Positions 28,716 to 38,607 of a stretch of DNA of 64,000 bases are shown in pieces (within the stretch, counting starts at the first letter, position 1; each line of letters opens with the position of its first letter). This DNA comes from Pseudomonas sp. Q1-7 (GTDB lineage: Bacteria > Pseudomonadota > Gammaproteobacteria > Pseudomonadales > Pseudomonadaceae). The position numbers and the translations under genes were made by a program. Below the pieces are notes generated by a model. That model worked only from the letters and a program-made list of their open reading frames with translations, made no database searches and was not told where the DNA came from. The stretch lies in the NCBI RefSeq assembly GCF_028010285.1, contig NZ_CP116304.1, positions 3,364,501 through 3,428,500 of the forward strand, read 5' to 3'.

Positions 28716-29728
28716 ACCCCACCTCGCGCTACGGTGCGGACCTCCAGCCCAGGGCTGACCTTCTGCCAGCCCGCGGTAATGACCTGCTCGTTGCCCTGCA
28801 GGCCTTCACGAACCTCGGCCTTGCCGCGCAGGCGCTGGCCGATCTTGATGGGGCGCCGCTCCACCTTGCCGTCCACCACCAGGTTGACGTAGAGCTGCTG
28901 CCCCACCGGCATCACCGCTTCCTCGGGAATCAGCAGGGCCTCGGGACGCTCGGCGAGGATCACCGAAACCTTGACGAACTGGCCGGGCTTGAGGCGGTGG
29001 TCCTGGTTGGGAATCTGCGCGCGGATCGCCTGGCTGCGGCCGACTTCGTCCAGGCGCGGGTTGAGGGCGATGATCTCACCGCGGAAGCGCTCGCCCGGAT
29101 AGGCGTCCAGGCTGAGCTCCACCGGCTGGCCGATGCTCACCTGGCTGACCGCCTTCTGTGGCACGCGGAAGTCCACCTTCAGCGGGTCCAGCACCTCCAG
29201 GTTGACCACGTCCTGGCCGGCGCTCAGGTAGTCGCCGACGCTCACCTGGCGCAGGCCAAGGGTGCCGTCGTAGGGCGCACGGATCTGGGTCTTGTCGAGG
29301 CGCGCCTGGGCCAAAGCCAGGCTGGCGCGGGCGGCCTGCTGCTGGGACTGCGATTCGTCCTGCGCCTGGGCGTTGCTGGCGCCACGGGCGAAGAGCATGC
29401 GCGCACGCTCGTAGCTCTTTTCCGCCAGGTCCAGGTTGGCCCGGGCCTGGGCCAGTTCGGCACGGGCGATGGAGTCGTCCAGGCTGACCAGCAGCGTCCC
29501 GCCCTTGACGGCCTCGCCTTCGCGAAAATGCAGCTGCGCCACCCTGCCCTCCACTTCCGGGCGAATCATCACCGACTCGTCCGAACGCAGGGAACCGAAG
29601 GTCACCAGTTCGTCGCGCACCAGCGCCCGCTGCGGCTCGGCCACTTCCACCAGGGGCGCCTCCTGGGCCATGGCGGACAGCGTGGCGAGCGCCCCGAACA
29701 ACAGCCAGACACTGCGACGGACCTTCAT
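28712..29728 (-). CDS. RND efflux periplasmic adaptor (membrane fusion protein)
   Basis: A 338-residue adaptor starting at ATG 29728 (MKVRRSVWLLFGALATL) with gagg upstream; the longer frame to 29800 is disfavoured. A signal peptide ends near SAMAQ. Then come a first barrel strand VEVAEPQRALVRDELV, lipoyl half-motifs, a helical hairpin rich in Ala/Arg/Gln (about 90-150), DKTQIRAPYDGTLGLRQV (second lipoyl half) and a beta-barrel with VPQKAVSQVSIGQPVEL. It bridges the pump encoded next (4-bp overlap) with an outer-membrane channel. No lipobox cysteine was noted. Confidence 0.9.
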   Translation of the reverse strand: MKVRRSVWLLFGALATLSAMAQEAPLVEVAEPQRALVRDELVTFGSLRSDESVMIRPEVEGRVAQLHFREGEAVKGGTLLVSLDDSIARAELAQARANLDLAEKSYERARMLFARGASNAQAQDESQSQQQAARASLALAQARLDKTQIRAPYDGTLGLRQVSVGDYLSAGQDVVNLEVLDPLKVDFRVPQKAVSQVSIGQPVELSLDAYPGERFRGEIIALNPRLDEVGRSQAIRAQIPNQDHRLKPGQFVKVSVILAERPEALLIPEEAVMPVGQQLYVNLVVDGKVERRPIKIGQRLRGKAEVREGLQGNEQVITAGWQKVSPGLEVRTVARGGV

Positions 29729-29759
29729 CTGGAGCCTCTGTGACGATGGGGACGGAAAC

Positions 29760-29790
29760 GGCGGCCTGCCGAGAATCTCGGCAGGCCGCC
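29760..29790 (-). terminator. Hairpin terminator downstream of the ABC exporter operon
   Basis: Perfect 14-bp stem ggcggcctgccgag / ctcggcaggccgcc with a three-base loop, 49 bp past the permease stop on the minus strand. The following sequence has only gtttcc, a weak T-run, so termination may be partial with read-through into the RND genes. Confidence 0.5.
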
Positions 29791-29838
29791 AGGCGGGCAT
29801 CCAGAAGATAATGCCACGCCGTGTCGCGTTGTTTCGCC

Positions 29839-30618
29839 TTATTGACGCATGCCGCGCCCGCTCACCAGCAGGTGGATACAGGCGACGTAGAGGACGGCCA
29901 TGGTCAGCAGCATCAGGGCGATGGCGATACCGATGTTGATGTCGGATACGCCGAGGATGCCGTAGCGGAAGGCGTTGACCATGTGCAGGATCGGGTTGCC
30001 CAGGGACACCGTCTGCCAGAACGGCGGCAACAGGTTGATCGAGTAGAAAACGCCGCCCAGGTAGGTCAGCGGCGTCAGCACGAAGGTCGGGATGATGGAA
30101 ATGTCGTCGAAGTTGCGCGCATAGACGGCGTTGATGAAGCCGCCCAGGGAGAAGATGGTGGCGGTGAGCAGCACCACCAGCGCGGTCACCCCGATGTGGT
30201 GAACCGAGAGCTTGGTGAAGAACAGCGACAGGAAGGTGACGATCAGCCCCACCGCCAGGCCGCGCAGCACACCGCCGATGGTGTAGCCAAGGAGAATGGT
30301 GTGCGCCGACACCGGCGACACCAGCAGTTCCTCCACCGAGCGCTGGAACTTGCTGCCGAAGAAACTCGACACCACGTTGCTGTAGGAGTTGGTGATGACC
30401 GACATCATGATCAGGCCGGGGACGATGTAGTCCATGTAGCTGAAGCCGCCCATGTCGCCGATCTGCTTGCCGATCAGGTTGCCGAAGATGACGAAATACA
30501 GGGCCATGGTGATGGCCGGGGGCAGCAGCGTCTGCGGCCAGATGCGCATGAAACGGCGCACTTCACGGGTGACGATGGTTTCCAGGGCGACCAGGTTGGC
30601 CTGCAGTTCCGAACTCAT
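29839..30618 (-). CDS. yadH: ABC-2 type exporter permease, YadH family
   Basis: Inner-membrane permease of 259 residues with about six hydrophobic segments. The ABC-2 pattern is visible in the segments MDYIVPGLIMMSVITNSYSN, FQRSVEELLVSPVS and LTPLTYLGGVFYSINLLPPFW. It overlaps the ATPase gene by 4 bp, which indicates coupled translation. YadGH-type exporters are linked to polysaccharide, drug or lipid export in different species; the substrate here is unknown. Confidence 0.9.
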   Translation of the reverse strand: MSSELQANLVALETIVTREVRRFMRIWPQTLLPPAITMALYFVIFGNLIGKQIGDMGGFSYMDYIVPGLIMMSVITNSYSNVVSSFFGSKFQRSVEELLVSPVSAHTILLGYTIGGVLRGLAVGLIVTFLSLFFTKLSVHHIGVTALVVLLTATIFSLGGFINAVYARNFDDISIIPTFVLTPLTYLGGVFYSINLLPPFWQTVSLGNPILHMVNAFRYGILGVSDINIGIAIALMLLTMAVLYVACIHLLVSGRGMRQ

Positions 30619-31547
30619 ACGGCCACCTTCGCCAGGTTTTTCTCCACCAGGGACACGAACAGCTCCTCGAGGCGATTGGACTTGTTGCGCATGCTCAGCA
30701 CGTCGATGTTCAGGGCGGCCAACTGGCGGAACAGCTCGGTCAGGCCCTGGGTCTTCTCCACTTGCACTTGCAGGGTGTGGTCATCGACCAGCTCGGCCGG
30801 GTAGCCATTGAGCCGCGGCACCACTTCCAGGGGCTCCTTGAGGTCGAGCAGGAAGGTTTCCTTGTGCAGCTTCTTCAGCAGCTCCTTCATGCTGGTGTGC
30901 TCGACGATGCGGCCGTGGTCGATGATGCCGATGTGACGGCAGAGCTGCTCGGCCTCTTCCAGGTAGTGCGTCGTCAGGATGATGGTGATGCCCTGCTCGT
31001 TGAGCTCGGTGAGGAAGCCCCACATGGAACGGCGCAGCTCAATGTCGACGCCGGCGGTGGGTTCGTCGAGGATCAGCAGGCGCGGCTGATGGATCAGCGC
31101 GCGGGCGATCATCAGCCGGCGCTTCATGCCGCCGGACAACTCGCGGGAAGCCGCGTTGCGCTTCTCCCACAGGCCGAGCTGGTTCAGGTACTGCTCGGCG
31201 CGCTCCTTGGCGATCTTCGCCGGAATGCCGTAGTAGCCCGCCTGGGTGACGACGATGTCGAAAACCTTCTCGAACTGGTTGAAGTTGAACTCCTGGGGCA
31301 CCACGCCGAGGCAGCGCTTGAGCGCGTAGGGCGACGTGTCCAGGTCATTGCCGAAGACATTGACCGTGCCACTGGTCTTGTTCACCAGGGTGGAGAGGAT
31401 GCCGATGGTGGTGGATTTGCCCGCGCCGTTGGGGCCGAGCAAGGCGAAGAAGTCTCCCTCGGCCACTTCCAGGTCGATGCCTTTGAGGGCCTGGAAGCCA
31501 TTGCCGTAGGTCTTGGTCAACTGCCGGATGGACAGGGCGGAACTCAT
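30615..31547 (-). CDS. yadG: ABC-2 type exporter ATP-binding subunit, YadG family
   Basis: ABC ATPase of 310 residues from ATG 31547 (MSSALSIRQLTKTYG); a longer frame to 31640 has no support. Walker A is GPNGAGKST, signature ELSGGMKRR, Walker B LLILDEPTAGVD and the H-loop TTHYLEEAE. A C-terminal extension of about 90 residues is usual for this exporter class. It forms an operon with the permease (4-bp overlap). Confidence 0.92.
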   Translation of the reverse strand: MSSALSIRQLTKTYGNGFQALKGIDLEVAEGDFFALLGPNGAGKSTTIGILSTLVNKTSGTVNVFGNDLDTSPYALKRCLGVVPQEFNFNQFEKVFDIVVTQAGYYGIPAKIAKERAEQYLNQLGLWEKRNAASRELSGGMKRRLMIARALIHQPRLLILDEPTAGVDIELRRSMWGFLTELNEQGITIILTTHYLEEAEQLCRHIGIIDHGRIVEHTSMKELLKKLHKETFLLDLKEPLEVVPRLNGYPAELVDDHTLQVQVEKTQGLTELFRQLAALNIDVLSMRNKSNRLEELFVSLVEKNLAKVAV

Positions 31548-31662
31548 GATGGATTCGTCTACTTCTGGGGAAAGGGGGTAGATGAGGCTCAATGCCAGCA
31601 AATTCAACCGAGAATGGCTGCTCATCAGCCTAGGTTGCAAGGGTGGGATCGACGAATGCCGA

Positions 31663-32283
31663 TCAGGTCAGCGCCGTCATCACCGCCTTGCGATAGGCCG
31701 GGCGGGCCTTCAGGCGCTCGTACCAGGCTTCGAGATTGGGCAGTTCCGGACGCAGGATGGGCATCTCGAACCAGGCGTAGGCGAAGCAGCCCAGGGGGAT
31801 GTCGCCCATGGCGAAGGCGTCGCCGGACAGGTAGGGCCGCCCGGCCAAGGCGCGGTCGGGAATGGCCAGCAGCTCGCCACAGCGGGTCAGCGCGGCGTCG
31901 ATCAGCGCCTGGTTGCGCTCGGCCGGCGGCGTGCGCAGGGTGCCCCAGAACAGGTCACGGAACGGCGTGGCGAAACTGGAGGTGGCCCAGTCCATCCACT
32001 TGTCGCCCTCGGCGCGCAGCACCGGGGATTCCGGGTAGAGGCTGCCGGCGGCGTAGCGTGCGGCCAGGTAGCGGACGATGGCATTGGACTCCCAGAGCAC
32101 CAGGTCGCCGTCCTCGATCATCGGCACCAGGCCGTTGGGGTTGCGCGCGCGGTAGGCCGCCTCGTTCACCAGGCCGAAGGCGCCGCCGGCATCCAGCCGC
32201 TCGTAGGCGATACCGGCTTCCTCGGCCGCCCAGAGGGCCTTGCGCACGTTGGTGGAATTGATTCGCCCCCAGATTCTTAGCAT
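31663..32283 (-). CDS. Glutathione S-transferase family protein
   Basis: A 206-residue GST. The N-terminal thioredoxin-like half opens LRIWGRINSTNVRKALWAAEEAG, with the active-site region NSTNVRK as in bacterial GSTs of the theta/beta-like type, and contains NPNGLVPMIEDGDLVLWESN, which supplies the glutathione-binding cis-proline and ESN motif. The C-terminal half is all-helical. Expected role: conjugation or reduction of electrophiles. Monocistronic. Confidence 0.9.
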   Translation of the reverse strand: MLRIWGRINSTNVRKALWAAEEAGIAYERLDAGGAFGLVNEAAYRARNPNGLVPMIEDGDLVLWESNAIVRYLAARYAAGSLYPESPVLRAEGDKWMDWATSSFATPFRDLFWGTLRTPPAERNQALIDAALTRCGELLAIPDRALAGRPYLSGDAFAMGDIPLGCFAYAWFEMPILRPELPNLEAWYERLKARPAYRKAVMTALT

Positions 32284-32374
32284 CGCGACACTCCAGGCCG
32301 GTTGGACAGGGGCACCATTCTAGGGTGCCGCGCCGGGCGACGGAATGCCGAATCCTCCAGAGTTTCGGCGAATG

Positions 32375-34339
32375 TCAGAGCCGGAAGCTGGCCGCCATGC
32401 CCTGCAACTCGCTGCCCAGGTGCGCCAGTTGCACGCTGGAGGATGCCGTTTCGTCCATGGCCAGGGCCGACTGGTCGGCGATATCGCGGATGCTGGTGAC
32501 GCTGCGGTTGATTTCCTCGGCCACCGCGCTCTGCTGCTCCGCCGCGGCGGCGATCTGCTGGTTCATCTGGTGGATCAGGGTCACGGCTTCGGCGATGCCG
32601 GCCAGGGCTTCCTCCGTCAGGTTGGCATCCTGCACCGTCAGCCCCACCAGGCTTTCGCTCTCCTGCATGTGCTCCACGGAACGGCGCACGCCCTCGCGCA
32701 GGGTGGCGATCAGCCGTTCGATCTCGGCGGTCGACTGCTGGGTGCGCCTTGCCAGTGCCCGGACTTCGTCGGCCACCACGGCGAAGCCGCGGCCCTGCTC
32801 ACCGGCACGGGCCGCCTCGATGGCCGCGTTGAGGGCCAGCAGGTTGGTCTGCTCGGCGACGCTCTTGATCACGTCCAGCACGGTGCCGATGCTCTGGGTG
32901 TCCTGGCTGAGACGCTGGATGCTGCCGGTGGTTTCCTCCATGGCGTGGGCCAGCTGGTTGATCCGTTCCAGGGTCTGGCGCACCACCTGGCTGCCGCTGC
33001 TGACGCGGTGGTCGGCGGCCTCGGTGGAGCTGGCCGCGGCCTCGGCATTGCGCGCCACCTCCTGCACGGTGGCGGCCATCTGGCTCATGGCGGTGGCGAC
33101 CTGGTCGGTTTCTTCCTTCTGGCCATTGACGCCCACGCGGGTCTGCTCGGTGACGCCGGACAGCGCCTGGGCCGAAGCGGATATCTGCGCCACCCCGCCC
33201 TGCAGGCGGCCGACCATGTCCCGCAGATTGCCGGACATGCCGGCCATGGCCTCCATCAACTGGCCGATCTCGTCGCGGCGCTGCACCTCGATGCTGGCAC
33301 TGAGGTCGCCCTCGGCGATCTGCCGCGCCAGCCCGATCACCCGCCGCAGGGGCCGCACGATCAGCAGGCTGATCAGTGCCGTGGCGGCCAGGCCGATCAG
33401 CAGCGCCAGGGCGGCCGCCAGCAGGATCAGCAGCGAGCTGGAGGCCTGCTGGGCCTGCATGTCGGCCTTCTGCTGCGCATAGGCCCGTTCCACGGCCTGC
33501 ACCACGCGCTCGGCCTGGGCGGCCAGGCGGGTGTACTCCTGGCGCTGCTGCTCCAGGGTCGCGGTGTAGTCCTTGAGGCGTTCATTGAAGGAATCGACGT
33601 TGCCGATCACTTCGGTGAGCACGGCGGCGTAACCCGGGTCCTGCATGGCATCGCGCAACTCGGCGGCGAGCTTCTGGGCGTCCAGCGCCTCCTGAATCTG
33701 CGGCGTGCCGGCTTCGTCGGAGCCCCGGCTCTGTTCCAGGCGCACGCGGGCCTGGTTGAGCGCCTGCAGCAGCAACTGATAGACGCGGCTGATCTGTCCG
33801 CCCTGCTCCACCAGTTCGGCGCCCTGGGCGCCCTGGGAGCTCTTCAGCAGGTCGACGCCGTCCTCGTTCAAGCCGCTCTGCAGCACGTCAAGGCTGTTGG
33901 AGGCGCTGACCACCAGCCAGTTGGCCGCTTCCAGGGCCAGGCGCTGGTTGTCGGTGAGTTCCACGTAGCGGTCGAAGGCGCCACGGTACTCGGCCATGGC
34001 CTGGGTGACTTCGCCCAGGGCGTCGCGGCCCGGGCCGGACAACTGTGCGGCCAGCGCCTCGCTGCGGGCGACTATGGCTTCGGCCTGCTGGCGCAGCGTC
34101 TCGGCATATTTGGCGTCGGAGGTGAGGGCGTAGTCCTTCTCGGTGCGGCGGATCAGCAGCACATCGCTGTCGATGGCGCGCATTTCCTCCAGCAGGCGGG
34201 CCCGGCCATCCACCGCGCGCAAGGCGGTGAACCCCGTGGCCGCCACGACCAGGGTCAGCGCCAGGACGATGCCGAACCCGAGCATCAACTTGTTGGCCGT
34301 ACTCAGGCTGGCCAACCTACGTTGCAAGACAGTCCACAT
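32375..34339 (-). CDS. Methyl-accepting chemotaxis protein with helical bimodular sensor
   Basis: Chemoreceptor of 654 residues from ATG 34339 ([13 protein letters not shown]), chosen for the strong Shine-Dalgarno ggaggtaggagc. Order: TM1 (about 18-38), a large all-helical periplasmic sensor of about 250 residues that resembles the HBM double four-helix bundle ([12 protein letters not shown] near its start), TM2 near 300-325, HAMP with [19 protein letters not shown], and the signalling domain with its hairpin tip [22 protein letters not shown] receptors sense organic acids, polyamines or purines; the ligand is unknown. No C-terminal CheR-docking pentapeptide is seen. Confidence 0.9.
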   Translation of the reverse strand: MWTVLQRRLASLSTANKLMLGFGIVLALTLVVAATGFTALRAVDGRARLLEEMRAIDSDVLLIRRTEKDYALTSDAKYAETLRQQAEAIVARSEALAAQLSGPGRDALGEVTQAMAEYRGAFDRYVELTDNQRLALEAANWLVVSASNSLDVLQSGLNEDGVDLLKSSQGAQGAELVEQGGQISRVYQLLLQALNQARVRLEQSRGSDEAGTPQIQEALDAQKLAAELRDAMQDPGYAAVLTEVIGNVDSFNERLKDYTATLEQQRQEYTRLAAQAERVVQAVERAYAQQKADMQAQQASSSLLILLAAALALLIGLAATALISLLIVRPLRRVIGLARQIAEGDLSASIEVQRRDEIGQLMEAMAGMSGNLRDMVGRLQGGVAQISASAQALSGVTEQTRVGVNGQKEETDQVATAMSQMAATVQEVARNAEAAASSTEAADHRVSSGSQVVRQTLERINQLAHAMEETTGSIQRLSQDTQSIGTVLDVIKSVAEQTNLLALNAAIEAARAGEQGRGFAVVADEVRALARRTQQSTAEIERLIATLREGVRRSVEHMQESESLVGLTVQDANLTEEALAGIAEAVTLIHQMNQQIAAAAEQQSAVAEEINRSVTSIRDIADQSALAMDETASSSVQLAHLGSELQGMAASFRL

Positions 34340-34598
34340 GCTCCTACCTCCCCACAAGGCGACTACTGCATGGACGCGATCTGCTATCCACTTCCCCAAG
34401 GTCGAACATAGGAGCAGCCGAATACTGGCGACAAGCCACATTTCTGCCACCTCGGCGGACAATGCTGTTTTTGGCTAACTGGATGTCGTTTTTGGATCAT
34501 TTTCCAGGCCGGGCGCAATGATCCGGCAACTGACCCAGGGCAATAGGCGGTGTGGCCAGAGAGGCTAGGCTTTCGTACGACGTCCTACGGAGGCCGCC
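34340..34598. other. Divergent promoter region (chemoreceptor / P-type ATPase)
   Basis: 259 bp without a gene. The middle (about 34430-34510) is relatively AT-rich with repeated tttttggct / gtttttggatc stretches. No defined promoter or operator could be assigned. Confidence 0.35.
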
Positions 34599-37274
34599 AT
34601 GAACGCCCCATCCCCCCTCCACTGGCATGCGCAGAGCACCGAGTCCAGCCTGCGGCACCTGGGCAGCGGGCCAGCCGGGTTGGACCCGGAAGAAGCCGAG
34701 CGCCGCCTGGCCCGCCTGGGCCCCAACCGCCTGCCCGAACGCGCCGGCGCCGGGCCGTTGAAACGCTTCCTGCTGCAATTCCACAACCTGCTCATTTATG
34801 TGCTCCTGGCGTCCACCCTGGTCACCCTGGTCCTGGGCGAATGGCTGGACAGCGCGGTGATCTTCGGCGTGGTCCTGATCAACGCCGTGGTCGGTTTCAT
34901 CCAGGAGGGCAAGGCCGAATCGGCCATGCGCGCGATCCAGAAGCTGCTGACCCTGGACAGCCGGGTCAAGCGTAATGGCGAGGTCCGCCAGGTGCCGGCG
35001 GCGGACCTGGTGCCAGGCGACCTGGTACTGCTGGAAGCTGGCGACCGGGTGCCGGCGGACTTGCGCCTGCTGGAAACCCGCGACCTGCGCATCGAGGAAG
35101 CGGCCCTCACCGGGGAATCCCTGCCCAGCGACAAGAGCAACCGGCCGGTCGCCGCCGAAGCCAGTCTGGGCGACCGCCACAGCATGGCCTATTCCGGAAC
35201 CCTGGTCTGCGCCGGCAGCGGCCTGGGCGTGGTGGTGGCCACCGCGGAGCAAACGGAACTGGGGCACATCAGCCACCTGCTGAGTTCGGTGGAACCGCTA
35301 CAGACCCCGCTGCTGGCGGACATGGCGCGATTCGCCCGCCAGCTCACCCTGGTCATCCTGGTGCTGGCGGCGGCCACCTTTGCCTTCGGCATCCTGCTGC
35401 GCGGCTACAGTGCCAGCGACATGCTGATGGCCGCCGTGGGCCTGGCGGTGGCCGCCATCCCCGAGGGCCTGCCAGCGGTGCTGACCATCATCCTGGCCCT
35501 GGGCGTGCAGCGCATGGCCCGCCGCCAGTCGATCATCCGCCGGCTCCCGGCGGTGGAAAGCCTGGGCGCGGTGACCGTGGTCTGCTCGGACAAGACCGGC
35601 ACCCTGACCCGCAACGAAATGACGGTGCAGCGCGTCTACACCGCGAGCCGCCGCTACGAAGTATCGGGCGTGGGCTATGCCCCCGAAGGCGATGTCAGCC
35701 CTGGCCTCGACCTGGCCCACGACCTGCACGAACTGGCCCGCGCCGGCCTGCTGGCCAACAGCGCCAGCCTCTGCGAGGTGAACAACCAGTGGTGCATCAC
35801 CGGCGACCCCACCGAGGCAGCCCTGCTCACCCTGGCCGGCAAGCTGCGACTGGACCCGGACGAGGAGAGCAGCCGCCGCCCCCGGGTCGACGCCCTGCCC
35901 TTCTGCTCCGAACGCCGTTACCTCGCCAGCCTGCACCGCGACGGCCAGGGCGAGGGCGTCATCTTTCTGGTCGGCGCGCCGGAACGCTTGCTGGAGGTCT
36001 GCGACCGGCAATGGCGCGACGGCGCCGCCGAAGCGCTGGACCCGCGCATCTGGGACGAGGTACTGGGCGAGGGCGCTGCGGCTGGCCTGCGCATGATCGG
36101 CCTGGCCCGGCGCAGCGCCGGCGACGGCCAGCACGAACTGGACCACGCCGACCTGGGCGGTGGCTTCGTCCTGCTCGGCCTGGTGGGCATGGTCGACCCG
36201 CCTCGGGCGGACGCCATCCTCGCCATCGAGGAGTGCCGCAGCGCCGGCATCCAGGTGAAGATGATTACCGGCGACCACGCGGCCACCGCGGCTGCCATCG
36301 CAGCACGCCTGGGCCTGCCGGCCGGCACGCCGTTGACCGGTGCGGATCTGGACGAGCTGAGCGACACCGAGCTGGATGGCCTGCTCAAGGAAACCAGTGT
36401 GTTCGCCCGCACCAGCCCCAGCCACAAGCTGCGCCTGGTGGAGCGCCTGCAGGCGATCGGCGAACGGGTGGCGATGACCGGCGACGGAGTCAACGACTCC
36501 CCGGCCCTCAAGCGCGCCGATATCGGCATCGCCATGGGCATCAAGGGCACCGAGGCGGCCAAGGAAGCGGCGCAGATGGTGCTGGCCGACGACAACTTCG
36601 CCACCATCGCCCATGCCGTGGAAGAAGGCCGTACCGTCTACGACAACCTGAAGAAATCCATCCTTTTCATCCTGCCCACCAACGGCGCCCAGGCCTTTGT
36701 GCTGCTGAGCGCGATCCTGCTGGGACTGACCCTGCCCATCACCCCGCTGCAGATTCTCTGGGTGAACATGATCACCGCCGTCACCCTGGCCCTGGCCCTG
36801 GCCTTCGAGCCGGCGGAGGACGACCTGATGCGGCGCCCGCCGCGGGACCCGAAGGCCCCGCTGCTGTCCGGCGACGTGCTCTGGCTGATCCTGCTGGTAT
36901 CGGTGGTGCTGACCCTGGCGAGCCTGGGGTTGTTCATCCATACCCAGCAACTGGGCTGGAGCATGGAAGCCAGCCGCACCCTGGCGGTGAACGTCCTGGT
37001 GTTCGGCGAAATCGGCTACCTGTTCAGCAGCCGACGGTTGAACGGCCCGGCGCGATTCACCCTGCATGACAACCCCATGGTCTGGGGCATGGTCGGCCTG
37101 ATGGTGCTGCTGCAGTTGGGTTTTACTTACCTGCCGGCGCTGCAGACGCTGTTCGGCACCGCCGGGTTGGGCCCGCTGGGCTGGACCTGGTGCCTGGCGA
37201 CGGCGGCGAGCACCTGCGCGGTGGTGGAAATCGACAAATGGGCGCGGCGCCGCGCCAGGAACCGGCGCGGCTAG
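34599..37274 (+). CDS. Cation-transporting P-type ATPase (P2-type, Ca2+/cation)
   Basis: Inner-membrane ATPase of 891 residues, the family length. N-terminal cation-ATPase domain (GLDPEEAERRLARLGPN), actuator-domain motif EEAALTGESLP, ion-site helix AVAAIPEGLPAVLT, phosphorylation site D331 in CSDKTGTLTRNE, hinge MTGDGVNDSPALKRADIG and a C-terminal six-helix region. The PEGLP ion-binding motif, in place of CPC, excludes the heavy-metal P1B group and fits Ca2+- or Na+/K+-type P2 pumps such as PacL. The ion cannot be fixed from motifs alone. It ends 16 bp from the convergent flavin reductase gene. Confidence 0.92.
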   Translation: MNAPSPLHWHAQSTESSLRHLGSGPAGLDPEEAERRLARLGPNRLPERAGAGPLKRFLLQFHNLLIYVLLASTLVTLVLGEWLDSAVIFGVVLINAVVGFIQEGKAESAMRAIQKLLTLDSRVKRNGEVRQVPAADLVPGDLVLLEAGDRVPADLRLLETRDLRIEEAALTGESLPSDKSNRPVAAEASLGDRHSMAYSGTLVCAGSGLGVVVATAEQTELGHISHLLSSVEPLQTPLLADMARFARQLTLVILVLAAATFAFGILLRGYSASDMLMAAVGLAVAAIPEGLPAVLTIILALGVQRMARRQSIIRRLPAVESLGAVTVVCSDKTGTLTRNEMTVQRVYTASRRYEVSGVGYAPEGDVSPGLDLAHDLHELARAGLLANSASLCEVNNQWCITGDPTEAALLTLAGKLRLDPDEESSRRPRVDALPFCSERRYLASLHRDGQGEGVIFLVGAPERLLEVCDRQWRDGAAEALDPRIWDEVLGEGAAAGLRMIGLARRSAGDGQHELDHADLGGGFVLLGLVGMVDPPRADAILAIEECRSAGIQVKMITGDHAATAAAIAARLGLPAGTPLTGADLDELSDTELDGLLKETSVFARTSPSHKLRLVERLQAIGERVAMTGDGVNDSPALKRADIGIAMGIKGTEAAKEAAQMVLADDNFATIAHAVEEGRTVYDNLKKSILFILPTNGAQAFVLLSAILLGLTLPITPLQILWVNMITAVTLALALAFEPAEDDLMRRPPRDPKAPLLSGDVLWLILLVSVVLTLASLGLFIHTQQLGWSMEASRTLAVNVLVFGEIGYLFSSRRLNGPARFTLHDNPMVWGMVGLMVLLQLGFTYLPALQTLFGTAGLGPLGWTWCLATAASTCAVVEIDKWARRRARNRRG

Positions 37275-37290
37275 TCCTTGTCGCGGGGGG

Positions 37291-37899
37291 TCAGGCCGGC
37301 CGAACCATGTTGAAGGTGTCGCGGGTGCGCGTGTAGGCACTGCCGCCCAGGCGACCCACCAGGTCCAGGCGCTGCGGGTCGGTGCGCCCCGCCTCGGTCA
37401 GCACGGCGTCGTCGACATGCGCCAGCAGCACCTCGGCGAACACCAGGTGGCAGTTGGGATTGGCACGCGGATAGGGCTGGATCTCCGCCACCCGGCACTC
37501 GAAGGCCACCGGGGCGCCCTGCACGCGGGGCGGCCGCACCCGCAGCGACGGCTCGGTGGCGATGCCGCAATGCTCGAACTCGCTCACGCCATGGGGCAGC
37601 CAGGCGGCACTGGCGTTCATGGACTCGGCCTGCTGGAAGGACACCAGCTGGATCACCAGCTCACCGGTGTCCTGCACGTTGCGCAGGGTGTCCTTCAATT
37701 GCCCGTCGTCACGGGTGCTGATGTTCACCAACAGGGTTGCCGGGTCATCGCTGATCACCTGGAAGAAGCTGAACGGCGCCAGGTTGCTGATGCCGTCCTT
37801 CGACAGGCTGGACACCCAGGCAATGGGGCGCGGCGTGACGGTGTTGGCCAGCCAGCGGTAGGCATCCAGCGGCGCCATCTGGGCGAAATCGAGCTGCAT
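37291..37899 (-). CDS. Flavin reductase-like (FMN split-barrel) protein
   Basis: A 202-residue protein of the flavin-reductase-like/flavoredoxin group. FMN-binding split-barrel segments are visible: YRWLANTVTPRPIAWVS, then GISNLAPFSFFQVISDDPAT and KDTLRNVQDTGEFV-like KDTLRNVQDTGELV. It probably binds FMN; whether it reduces free flavin or has its own substrate is unknown. It follows the MarR gene on the same strand, 92 bp apart, and could be under its control. Confidence 0.87.
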   Translation of the reverse strand: MQLDFAQMAPLDAYRWLANTVTPRPIAWVSSLSKDGISNLAPFSFFQVISDDPATLLVNISTRDDGQLKDTLRNVQDTGELVIQLVSFQQAESMNASAAWLPHGVSEFEHCGIATEPSLRVRPPRVQGAPVAFECRVAEIQPYPRANPNCHLVFAEVLLAHVDDAVLTEAGRTDPQRLDLVGRLGGSAYTRTRDTFNMVRPA

Positions 37900-37991
37900 G
37901 TGGAGACTCCAACGGGGAGAAAACGGCGATTATGCCTGTGCAGGCGGCGATCGGGGCAGGGAAAACAGCGGGCGGAAGCACCACCGCTTGG

Positions 37992-38471
37992 CTACTCCTC
38001 TTCCTCGCCCTCCTCCGGCGTGTCGAACAGCTCCGCTGCGTGCAGCAGGGCGGCAAGCAGCGAGTGACGCTCCCACTCGGCCAGCGCGGCAAAACGGGCC
38101 AGCACGTGCTCCGGCAATAAGGAAGGGGCTTCGGCCAGGGCCTCCAGCCCCCTATCCGTCAGGACGAGCCAGTGCTTGCGCCGATCCCGTTCGTCCCGCC
38201 GTCGATTCAGCAATCCCCGGCTCTCCAGCCGGTCCAGCACCCCGGAAAGTGAGGCCTGGGTGAGACTGACCTCGCGGGCCAGATGGCTGGCTGTCAGTTC
38301 ACCCTGGCTGGCCATGATGCGCAGGATCAATAACTGCAAGGGAGTCAGGCCGCCGAATCGGGCCAAACGCTTGGCATGCACCTCGGTCGCCTGCTGCAGG
38401 CGGCGCAAGCCTTTGAATACGGCAAGTGAGTAAGCATCCGCCAATACCCCTTTATAGAGGCTCTCGCTCAT
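37992..38471 (-). CDS. MarR family transcriptional regulator
   Basis: A 159-residue winged-helix regulator. MarR features: LTASHLAREVSLTQASLSGV as helix-turn-helix and the wing DRLESRGLLNRRRDERDRR followed by LVLTDRG. The tail is acidic (EEGEEEE). It is divergent from the NAGGN amidotransferase gene across an AT-rich 136-bp region and upstream of the flavin reductase gene, so either may be its target. Confidence 0.9.
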   Translation of the reverse strand: MSESLYKGVLADAYSLAVFKGLRRLQQATEVHAKRLARFGGLTPLQLLILRIMASQGELTASHLAREVSLTQASLSGVLDRLESRGLLNRRRDERDRRKHWLVLTDRGLEALAEAPSLLPEHVLARFAALAEWERHSLLAALLHAAELFDTPEEGEEEE

Positions 38472-38524
38472 GGATTCGGCCCTTCATTGAGTTGTTTCGT
38501 CATGAAAATTTTACACCAGATACT

Positions 38525-38553
38525 TTGACCTGAAAGCATTTTTCTGTTTAGGT
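38525..38553 (+). promoter_or_regulatory. Candidate promoter of the NAGGN operon
   Basis: In the AT-rich gap between the MarR and amidotransferase genes, ttgacc (38525-38530) is followed after 17 bp by ttaggt (38548-38553). The -35 is good and the -10 poor, which would suit a regulated, for example osmotically induced, promoter. Assigned by eye only. Confidence 0.35.
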
Positions 38554-38607
38554 AATAGAGGTGCCCCGGGCGCACACCCCTCCCCAACGGCAATCCGGTA
38601 AGGACTT